64,000 bases of DNA from Alcaligenaceae bacterium (GTDB lineage: Bacteria > Pseudomonadota > Gammaproteobacteria > Burkholderiales > Burkholderiaceae_B), in assembly GCA_013416435.1 (NCBI GenBank), contig JACCEN010000002.1, positions 1-64,000 of the forward strand, given 5' to 3'. Numbering within the stretch: position 1 is the stretch's first letter; every line of letters starts with the position of its first letter. A program made the position numbers and the translations under genes. The notes under the pieces are model-generated. The model was not told the DNA's origin. It made no database searches and worked only from the letters and a program-made list of their open reading frames with translations. Shown here piece by piece: positions 57,955 through 64,000 of this stretch.

Positions 57955-58700
57955 TGTCTTCTCCTTGGCTTGCCACGATGCTGGAGACGTTCGGTCAGCA
58001 CGCCCGCCACGATTCCGCCGATGACGGCCGCCAGCAGGCCCAGCCTCAGCGGCAGGGCTTGCCCGACCAGCGCAATGATGCCGGCCACCAGCAGGCACAT
58101 GGCCATCGGCCGCGTCTTGACCAGGGGAATGACGACGGCCATCAGGGCGAGTATGGCCGCGAACTCAAGGGACCAGCTCGCCGGCACGAAGCCGCCCATG
58201 TATATCCCTATCATCGAGAAGACGTTCCAGGATATCCAGCCCGGAATGATCATGCCCAGCAAATACCAGAGCTGTTCCGTGGTGGCGGGCCCCTTGCGGT
58301 CTCCATACCGCGCCATGAAGAACACGAAGGCGATGTCGGTGCTCAGAAAGCCCAGCACCAGGCGCTTGAACCAGGGCATATGCCTGAAAAACGGCTGCAG
58401 CGCCGCCGCGAAGATGATGAAACGCAGGTTCACCACCATGCCGGCGGCGAAAATCAGCCAGATCGGCGCGGAAGACACAATGAGGGGCAGCGAAGTAAGC
58501 TGCGCCGATCCCGCATACACGAGCAGAGTCATCCATGCCGCCATGGTTTCCGTGAGGCCGGACTTCACCATGGCGATGCCCGTCACGAAGCCCCATGTGC
58601 TGGTCGCGACCAGCGCCGTGAATACGTCGCGAAAGCCGGCCTTGAAGCTTTGCCGTTTATGGATGTCCGGCCACCACGATGCAAATCCCGATTCCGCCAC
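57951..58700 (-). CDS. azlC: AzlC branched-chain amino acid exporter subunit
   Basis: A permease of about 249 residues with seven spans. The AzlC pattern is AGFRDVFTALVATSTWGFVTG, AAWMTLLVYAGSAQLTSLPL, VVNLRFIIFAAALQPFFR and FLSTDIAFVFFMARYG. There is no good ATG. I take GTG 58700 (GGGA 8 bp upstream); a TTG at 58757 is in frame but would overlap the ilvE promoter. It works with AzlD to export branched-chain amino acids. ilvE, the transaminase making these amino acids, is divergent 85 bp away, so the site forms a compact branched-chain amino acid locus. Confidence 0.87.
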   Translation of the reverse strand: MAESGFASWWPDIHKRQSFKAGFRDVFTALVATSTWGFVTGIAMVKSGLTETMAAWMTLLVYAGSAQLTSLPLIVSSAPIWLIFAAGMVVNLRFIIFAAALQPFFRHMPWFKRLVLGFLSTDIAFVFFMARYGDRKGPATTEQLWYLLGMIIPGWISWNVFSMIGIYMGGFVPASWSLEFAAILALMAVVIPLVKTRPMAMCLLVAGIIALVGQALPLRLGLLAAVIGGIVAGVLTERLQHRGKPRRRQ

Positions 58701-58731
58701 TGCCGTCCCGACCTCGAGCCAAAAGCCGCTA

Positions 58732-58758
58732 TTGTAAGGCCGACACGCTTGGTACAAT
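58732..58758 (+). promoter_or_regulatory. possible ilvE promoter
   Basis: TACAAT at 58753-58758 is a good -10 element 28 bp before the ilvE ATG. TTGTAA at 58732-58737 could be the -35 with a short 15-bp spacer. GGGAGAG at 58772-58778 is the ribosome site. Confidence 0.4.
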
Positions 58759-58785
58759 CAAGTCACTTTTCTGGGAGAGAGCACC

Positions 58786-59706
58786 ATGTCCATGTCTGAT
58801 CGCGATGGCTTTATCTGGTATGACGGCGAACTCGTGCCGTGGCGCAATGCGACCACCCACGTCCTGACCCACTCCCTGCACTACGGCCTGGCCGTTTTCG
58901 AGGGCGTGCGCGCCTATCATACCGACATCGGCACCGCGATCTTTCGGCTCGAGGACCATACTCGCCGGCTGTTCAATTCCGCGCATATCTACCAAATGGC
59001 CATCCCCTTCGACCAGGACACCATCAACGAGGCCCAGCGCGAAGTCGTGCGCCGTAACGGGCTCGAGTCCTGCTACATACGCCCGCTGGTGTTCTATGGC
59101 TCCGAAAAAATGGGTATCTCGCCCAAGGGCGCGAAAGTGCACGTGGCCATCGCGGCCTGGTCCTGGGGCGCATATCTGGGCGAAGAAGCGCTGCAGCAGG
59201 GAATCCGCGTAAAAGTCTCTTCCTATGCCCGCCAGCATGTCAACGTGACCATGCCCCGCGCCAAGGTAGCCAGCACCTACGCCAATTCCATCGTCGCCAA
59301 TGCCGAAGCCCTGGATCACGGCTACGACGAGGCCATCCTGCTCGACACCGAAGGCTTTGTCGCCGAAGGCTCGGGCGAGAACATCTTCATCGTGAAGGAC
59401 GGCGTGCTGTGCGAACCCGAAATCGCTTCGGCGCTCACCGGCATCACCCGCTCCACCATACACGCGCTCGCCGCCGACCTCGGCATTCCGCTGGTCACCA
59501 AGCGGCTTACCCGCGACGACCTCTACATCGCCGATGAAGCTTTCTTTACCGGCACGGCCGCCGAAGTCACGCCCATACGCGAAGTTGACCGCCGCGTCAT
59601 CGGCAAGGGCAGCCGCGGCCCGGTTACCGAGAAACTGCAGAAGGCCTTTTTCGACCTCGTAAACGGCAAGAACGCCAAATACCACCACTGGCTCAGCAAA
59701 GTCTGA
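58786..59706 (+). CDS. ilvE: branched-chain amino acid aminotransferase
   Basis: A 306-residue PLP enzyme (fold type IV) that makes Leu, Ile and Val from their 2-oxo acids with Glu. Typical parts: DGFIWYDGELVPW, LHYGLAVFEGVRAY, SCYIRPLVFYGSEKMG, KVASTYANSIVANAEA with the PLP Lys and YDEAILLDTEGFVAEGSGEN followed by IFIVKDGVL. Asn, Thr and Gly of the phosphate cup are in EIASALTGITRST. Length is as usual (304-310). It has GGGAGAG 8 bp ahead of the ATG and is read with the small zinc-finger gene downstream. It is divergent from azlCD. Confidence 0.96.
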   Translation: MSMSDRDGFIWYDGELVPWRNATTHVLTHSLHYGLAVFEGVRAYHTDIGTAIFRLEDHTRRLFNSAHIYQMAIPFDQDTINEAQREVVRRNGLESCYIRPLVFYGSEKMGISPKGAKVHVAIAAWSWGAYLGEEALQQGIRVKVSSYARQHVNVTMPRAKVASTYANSIVANAEALDHGYDEAILLDTEGFVAEGSGENIFIVKDGVLCEPEIASALTGITRSTIHALAADLGIPLVTKRLTRDDLYIADEAFFTGTAAEVTPIREVDRRVIGKGSRGPVTEKLQKAFFDLVNGKNAKYHHWLSKV

Positions 59707-59748
59707 GCCTGATCAACCGCTACAACCCATACGCTTTTAGGACTTTCA

Positions 59749-59958
59749 ATGAGCAGCTCCGCGCCCGTCGTTCCCAAGGACGAAACCATTTTTGTCGAAG
59801 CCAAGGACTTGCCCGTCTATTGTCCGGGGCCGCATGCTCCGCTATGGAGCATGCATCCGCGGGTCTACATCGAAGTGGTCAAGACAGGCAAGGCGCTCTG
59901 CCCGTACTGCGGCGCGGCCTATCAATTGAAGGAAGGCGAAAAAGTCCACGGACACTAA
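59749..59958 (+). CDS. zf-CHCC zinc-finger protein (NDUFS6-like, COG4391)
   Basis: A 69-residue protein. The C-H-C-C zinc site is Cys in LPVYCPGPHAPLW, His in WSMHPRVYIEV, and the pair in ALCPYCGAAY. The fold is that of bacterial relatives of the complex I accessory protein NDUFS6. It follows ilvE by 42 bp, a frequent beta-proteobacterial order, and is likely cotranscribed. Its role is unknown; it may help assemble or protect a metal enzyme. Confidence 0.9.
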   Translation: MSSSAPVVPKDETIFVEAKDLPVYCPGPHAPLWSMHPRVYIEVVKTGKALCPYCGAAYQLKEGEKVHGH

Positions 59959-60010
59959 CAGCCTTCTCCACCATTTCAGCCCGTCATAAGCAGACGCCAG
60001 GTAACGGACC

Positions 60011-60430
60011 ATGTTCACCACGCCCGAAGAAGCCGAGCAGGCATTTTACGAAGCCATGCGCACAGCAGACCTTGGCATGATGATGCGCGTCTGGGCAGAC
60101 GAGGAAGTGATCTGCGTACATCCGGGCGGCTTGCGCACGGTAGGTCACGACGCCCTCCAAAGCACGTGGCAGCAGATCTTCGCCAGCGGCCCGATCCAGG
60201 TCATGCCGCTGCAGCCCATGATCATCACCAGCGTCATGAGTTCCGTTCACGTACTGATCGAGCAGATCACCGTCGATACGCCGCAAGGCAGGCAAACCTC
60301 CTTGTGCTATACCACCAACGTCTTTCATAAAAGCCCGTCGGGCTGGAAGATGATCCTGCATCACGCATCCCAGGCGCCACAGGAAGCGGGGCTGTTCGAT
60401 CTGCAGGATCGTCCCGATACTTTGCACTGA
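60011..60430 (+). CDS. SnoaL/NTF2-like protein (DUF4440 type)
   Basis: A 139-residue protein with the NTF2-like cone: FTTPEEAEQAFYEAMRTADL (first helix), MMRVWADEEVICVHPGG, RTVGHDALQSTWQQIFAS and TNVFHKSPSGWKMILHHAS (last strands). Members bind small molecules or act in stress responses. It is 10 bp upstream of a YheT-type hydrolase gene on the same strand, and read in one unit with ilvE and the zinc-finger gene. Confidence 0.86.
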   Translation: MFTTPEEAEQAFYEAMRTADLGMMMRVWADEEVICVHPGGLRTVGHDALQSTWQQIFASGPIQVMPLQPMIITSVMSSVHVLIEQITVDTPQGRQTSLCYTTNVFHKSPSGWKMILHHASQAPQEAGLFDLQDRPDTLH

Positions 60431-60439
60431 AGGCGGTCC

Positions 60440-61531
60440 GTGTCAGCAAAGATCGATACCTCGCCCTGTCCGACCCCGCCCTGGCTGCCCGGAAGCCATC
60501 TGCAAACGCTGTACGGCGCGCTCGCGGCGCGCTACCACCGCATTGCCTTCGTACGCGAGCGCGTGGATACGCCGGACGGCGATTTCCTTGACTTCGACTG
60601 GACCGGTCCCGGACTGTTCGCCGACCGTCTTGCCAATGGGCAATTGACCAAGCCCGACCCCGCACTGGCCCATACCGCCGCGCATCGCTGGATGCTGGAT
60701 GACGACTGGAGCACAGTGCCCGCCGCGTCGGACATCCCGGCCCTCATCCTGTTCCATGGGCTCGAAGGCAGCAGCCGCAGCCACTATGCCCAATCGATCG
60801 CGCAGCATTTCCGTGCCCGCGGATGGATGGTCGTCATCGCTCATTTCCGCAGCTGCTCGGGTTTCCCGAATCGCATGGCACGCGCGTATTTTTCCGGCGA
60901 CTCGGAAGACGTCGACTTCATGCTGCAAACGGTACGCCGACGCCTGCCTCACGCTCGCTGGCATGCCATCGGCGTGTCCCTTGGCGGCAACGCGCTGCTG
61001 AAATACCTGGGGGAACAAGCCGACAACGTGAATTGGCTGAATGCCTGTGCGACCGTGTCCGTCCCCATGGACCTGGTAGCTTGCGGTGTGTGCCTGTCCG
61101 AGACACGAGCCGGAAAACACATCTATTCACGCTACTTCTTGCGCACCATGAGAGTCAAGATCCAGGAAAAGGCCAAGCGCTTTCCCGGAAACATCGATGT
61201 TTTCCGAATCAGCCACGCGAAGTCGCTGCGCGAGTTCGATGACTTGTACACGGCGCCCATGCACGGCTACAAGAATGCGCTGGATTACTGGACGCGCGCA
61301 TCGAGCAATCGCATGCTGAAAACGATTGCCGTTCCGACGCTGATTCTGAATGCCCGCAACGACCCGTTTGTTCCCGCACCCTCATTGCCGGGTTCGGCTG
61401 ACTGCTCCGACAGCATACTGCTTCACCAGCCGGCGGAAGGCGGCCATGCAAGCTTCGTCACGGGCCGGTTCCCGGCAGACCTCGGCTGGCTGCCCATCCG
61501 GCTGGCGCGCTTTTTCGAAACAGGGACGTGA
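60440..61531 (+). CDS. YheT-like alpha/beta hydrolase
   Basis: A 363-residue hydrolase of the COG0429 group. LPGSHLQTLYGAL is the family start. The oxyanion region is ALILFHGLEGSSRSHYAQSI, the nucleophile elbow is HAIGVSLGGNALLKYL (Ser in GVSLGG), and the acid and His are in LILNARNDPFVP and EGGHASFVTGRFP. It probably cleaves an ester. The start is GTG at 60440, 9 bp after the NTF2-like gene, so it is cotranscribed. The 3' end faces the M48 protease gene across a palindromic-repeat cluster. Confidence 0.9.
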   Translation: MSAKIDTSPCPTPPWLPGSHLQTLYGALAARYHRIAFVRERVDTPDGDFLDFDWTGPGLFADRLANGQLTKPDPALAHTAAHRWMLDDDWSTVPAASDIPALILFHGLEGSSRSHYAQSIAQHFRARGWMVVIAHFRSCSGFPNRMARAYFSGDSEDVDFMLQTVRRRLPHARWHAIGVSLGGNALLKYLGEQADNVNWLNACATVSVPMDLVACGVCLSETRAGKHIYSRYFLRTMRVKIQEKAKRFPGNIDVFRISHAKSLREFDDLYTAPMHGYKNALDYWTRASSNRMLKTIAVPTLILNARNDPFVPAPSLPGSADCSDSILLHQPAEGGHASFVTGRFPADLGWLPIRLARFFETGT

Positions 61532-61542
61532 TCTTGGATCTT

Positions 61543-61667
61543 AGGGTCAGACCCCATGCGGGGTCTGACCCTTCTTCTTTGGCCGGGGTCAGACCCGATT
61601 GGGTCTGCCCCCCTTCCTGACCTCTTCCTGCTGAGGCGGGGTCGGACCCCGCATGGGGTCCGACCCC
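61543..61667. repeat. GGGGTC nested palindromes, cluster C (three copies)
   Basis: Copies lie at 61543-61572, 61585-61612 and 61638-61667, between two convergent genes. The third has GGGGTCGGACCCC and GGGGTCCGACCCC: both arms changed together, so the pairing is kept. The second copy is slightly shortened. Confidence 0.9.
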
Positions 61668-61677
61668 CAAACCCTTC

Positions 61678-63192
61678 CTAAGACTTGAATCGCTCGAGCA
61701 GTTCACGGTCGGATTTCAAGCGATCCTTGAGCGTCCGGATCTGCACGTCAAGCTGGGACTGGACGTAGAAATCCTTGCTCAGACCGCGCGCCTGCTCCAG
61801 TTGATCGACCGCCGTGGGCAAGGCGCCGATCAGCTCGTAATATTTGGCCATGGTGCGCCGTGCATCGATCTGCCGGCCAAGGCGCTCGTAGCTTTGCGCC
61901 TGCAACTGATACAGCCTGGGCACTTCGGGCCATTTACCCGTCAATTCCGTCAGAAAGGCAACGGCCTGCTGATCCTGTGCGCTTTTTTGCATGGCCTCGA
62001 CACGGGCAAGAGCCAGTCCCTGGCTGTCCGGCCAGCGTCCCCAGGCTTCCGACGCCAGCCTGGCGGCGCCCGTGTAATCGCCTTCATGCAACGCAAGCTG
62101 AACGGCGAGCCCCGCGATTTCGGGCGATTGCCTGCCACCGCCGGCTGCATTGGCAAGCCCTTGCCGTGTCCCTTCCAGGTCTTTCTTCTGCCAGGCGGCG
62201 TAAGCCAGCCCGTACCAGGCCGCAGACTGTTCGACCCCGCTGCGCTGCTGGGTATCGAGTCGCAGCTTGTCCAATGCATTGCGCATGGACTGGCTGTCTC
62301 GCGACTGCAGCACACGCAGCTTGGCGCGGACATACCAGTACGAGTCCGAGTCTTTCTTGGGCGCCGCGGCGGCTTCCCGGACACGATTCTGGATATCTGA
62401 CATGCGCTGTATGGACAGCGGGTGAGTGCTCGAATAGCCGCCTCCGCCCTGCCCTTCGTTCAGGCGCGCGGCATTGCTCAGCTGGTTGAACATGCGGACC
62501 ATGCCTTGGGGGTCGAATCCCGCCTTGCGCATCATTTCGACGCCGATCCGATCCGCCTCCTGTTCGGCCTGGCGGGAAAAACCGAGCTGCCGGTCGATGG
62601 CCGCCGCCTGGCCAAAGGCCGCAACGCCCATTGCGAGGTCTCCGCTGCCTGCCAATGCCGCGAGCAGCGCCGCGGCCATGGCGGCCATCATCACACCGCT
62701 GCTCTGCGATTTTTGCGTCATGCCGCGTGCGATGTGGCGCAGCACCACGTGGCCGATTTCATGCGCCACCACTGAAGCCAGTTCGGATTCGCTCTGCGAC
62801 GAGACCACCAGGCCGCTGTTGATGCCGATATAGCCGCCGGGAAGCGCGAATGCGTTGATTTGCGGGTCTCGCACGCCGAACACGTTGATACGCTGGTCGG
62901 TCCCGCCCGGTGCATGCCTGACCAGATCGCGTCCCATATCCGTCAGGTATTGGTTGACATCGGGATCGGGGATATAAGTGGGGTCCCGCCTGCCCTGCTC
63001 CATGATGGCGTCGCCCAGCGTGCGTTCGAGCGAAGGGGAAAGCTCGGCCGACGATGCGGACCCCATGCTGGGTATGCCCATGGGTTGCGCCCAAGCTGCC
63101 GGAGCGGCCGGCCAGACGAGCGCGCTCGCCAATACAGCGCACAACACCCGCGCGCGCCGCCTGCTGAATGATGTGGGGTGTGGGCTCGTCAT
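61678..63192 (-). CDS. bepA: M48 metallopeptidase with TPR tail (BepA/YfgC-like)
   Basis: A 504-residue periplasmic zinc protease with a signal peptide (residues 1-35, ending AWAQ). Zinc ligands are His144 and His148 in VVAHEIGHVV and Glu212 in QEADRIGVEM. The lid region NVFGVRDPQINAFALPGGYIG precedes them. A C-terminal TPR domain (about residues 330-500) holds repeated Ala/Leu/Tyr helices. BepA helps LptD assembly and degrades stalled outer-membrane proteins. It begins close to the CtaG-like gene (7 bp) and ends at a nested palindrome cluster. Confidence 0.92.
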   Translation of the reverse strand: MTSPHPTSFSRRRARVLCAVLASALVWPAAPAAWAQPMGIPSMGSASSAELSPSLERTLGDAIMEQGRRDPTYIPDPDVNQYLTDMGRDLVRHAPGGTDQRINVFGVRDPQINAFALPGGYIGINSGLVVSSQSESELASVVAHEIGHVVLRHIARGMTQKSQSSGVMMAAMAAALLAALAGSGDLAMGVAAFGQAAAIDRQLGFSRQAEQEADRIGVEMMRKAGFDPQGMVRMFNQLSNAARLNEGQGGGGYSSTHPLSIQRMSDIQNRVREAAAAPKKDSDSYWYVRAKLRVLQSRDSQSMRNALDKLRLDTQQRSGVEQSAAWYGLAYAAWQKKDLEGTRQGLANAAGGGRQSPEIAGLAVQLALHEGDYTGAARLASEAWGRWPDSQGLALARVEAMQKSAQDQQAVAFLTELTGKWPEVPRLYQLQAQSYERLGRQIDARRTMAKYYELIGALPTAVDQLEQARGLSKDFYVQSQLDVQIRTLKDRLKSDRELLERFKS

Positions 63193-63199
63193 GCGTACG

Positions 63200-64000
63200 T
63201 CAGGATGCGGGCGCCGCCACCGACTGACGGCGTCGCCGGCGGTCCTGTTTGTTGGGTAAACGATTTCTGGCCGAAAGGCGCATCAGTGTAGACAATGCGA
63301 ACAACAGGCCGAAGACTTCGACGAATCCCGCCAGAACCCACATGGTCAGGCCGCCTATGGCCTGATCGGTCACCGCCGTCATGCCCGGGATGGCGCGGCC
63401 GCAAAGATCGAATATGGGATAGAGGTCGTATTCGGTGAAAGTGATGATGGCGCCGACGATCATCTGCGGCACCATGGTGACCACGGGCGAGATGATGCGG
63501 CCGCCCGGCGACAGCACTGCCGGCGGACTGGGCCGCCTATCGAGAATGAGGTTCCAGTACATGAAACCGCTGATGACCACCGACCAGTTCATGAACCGGT
63601 ACAGGCGCCAATCGAGCATGGAATAGAACTGGACGGTCGGGATAAGGAAACCCAGCACCAGGATCACGAACAGAAAGGGTACGAAGATCTTGTTGGTGAG
63701 TACCGCTTCAAGCGCCCTGCCGCCTCGGGTAAGGCGGAAGTCGCGCAGGCGGTAGCGCCATTTCATGGGCAGGCCCGCCCTGAGCACCTGGCCGGGATAG
63801 GCGCCCATGATGAGCAGGGGCCCAAGGTGATGCAGCACCAAGTGCTGCAAACGGTGTATGAAGAACATGCGTTCCGCGTAGTAGTCGATGCGGGTGTGCA
63901 TGGACAGATACAGGAACGCCACGCCTGTCCAGAAAAAGACCTGGCGTGCCAGCGTCACGCGATGCACGCGCTGGCCACGTATGAACAGCCAGCCGCCCAC
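63200..64000 (-). CDS. caa3_CtaG cytochrome c oxidase assembly protein, 5' end outside window
   Basis: At least 266 residues of an inner-membrane protein with about seven spans; the first codons lie beyond the right edge. Seen are YLSMHTRIDYYAERMFFIHR, LQHLVLHHLGPLLIMG with several conserved His, IPTVQFYSMLDWRLYRFMNW, MVPQMIVGAIITFTEYDLYP and the last span near MWVALAGFVEVFGLLFAL. The His pattern suits copper delivery to oxidase CuB, as for caa3_CtaG. The stop lies 7 bp ahead of bepA, which may be cotranscribed. Completeness at the N-terminus cannot be judged. Confidence 0.85.
   Translation of the reverse strand: MGGWLFIRGQRVHRVTLARQVFFWTGVAFLYLSMHTRIDYYAERMFFIHRLQHLVLHHLGPLLIMGAYPGQVLRAGLPMKWRYRLRDFRLTRGGRALEAVLTNKIFVPFLFVILVLGFLIPTVQFYSMLDWRLYRFMNWSVVISGFMYWNLILDRRPSPPAVLSPGGRIISPVVTMVPQMIVGAIITFTEYDLYPIFDLCGRAIPGMTAVTDQAIGGLTMWVLAGFVEVFGLLFALSTLMRLSARNRLPNKQDRRRRRQSVAAPAS

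Noticed and set aside
1-64000. CRISPR array or cas genes
   Set aside because: No series of regularly spaced direct repeats was seen. The GGGGTC elements are palindromes with uneven, short spacing and are not a CRISPR array.

Overview
The window looks like chromosome of a high-GC betaproteobacterium of the Burkholderiales, most likely Alcaligenaceae (Bordetella/Pusillimonas/Achromobacter relatives). Pointers are three Bug-type solute receptors, the gene order Nudix - aat - bpt - pyrD, a phasin, ilvE beside azlCD, and a Fur-linked PepSY/DUF3649/DUF3325 iron cassette. The family assignment is inference from gene content, not from a marker gene.

Layout. 1-780: right part of an IS5-family (IS427-type) element and an IS3 orfA remnant. 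866-6424: ankyrin protein, DUF3313 lipoprotein with an AadA-type adenylyltransferase, and a CitE-like lyase plus Bug receptor divergent from a LacI regulator. 6506-7490: two small conserved genes. 7534-14029: iron locus, with a response regulator, histidine kinase and TonB receptor on the minus strand and DUF3649-PepSY-DUF3325 on the plus strand; Fur-like sites lie at both control regions. 14192-23528: mixed housekeeping and transport genes, including a YhhQ queuosine-precursor transporter behind a candidate preQ1-I riboswitch. 23621-28696: nuclease-like protein, a methyltransferase/SnoaL/Bug operon and a PagL-like lipid A deacylase.

28860-43710 is the most distinctive part. An intact tRNA-Cys(GCA) with its terminator sits on the left. 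A 132-bp copy of the tRNA 3' half plus terminator sits on the right, so the two copies bracket about 14.6 kb. Between them are IS remnants and complete IS5-family elements at the edges, a broken heavy-metal P-type ATPase, an orphan LexA box, and in the middle an eight-gene minus-strand operon with a divergent LysR regulator. That operon encodes a hydantoinase/allantoinase-like amidohydrolase, an M20-type carbamoylase/ureidase, an Asp/Glu/hydantoin racemase, a complete polar-amino-acid-type ABC importer (binding protein, ATPase, two permeases) and a ThDP-dependent decarboxylase/carboligase. The simplest reading is import and breakdown of a cyclic ureide or hydantoin to an amino or 2-oxo acid that the ThDP enzyme then handles. 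No integrase is present.

43853-64000 returns to ordinary chromosome: diguanylate cyclase, outer-membrane barrel, N-degron transferases aat and bpt, pyrD, phasin, Bug receptor, IclR regulator, CinA-like protein, EI24 protein, thioredoxin, RhlE-type helicase, azlCD, ilvE, a YheT-type hydrolase, a BepA-type protease and the 3' part of a caa3_CtaG gene. Three convergent gene junctions here carry a family of nested GGGGTC palindromes, seven near-complete copies in all, behaving like a REP/BIME or bidirectional-terminator family.
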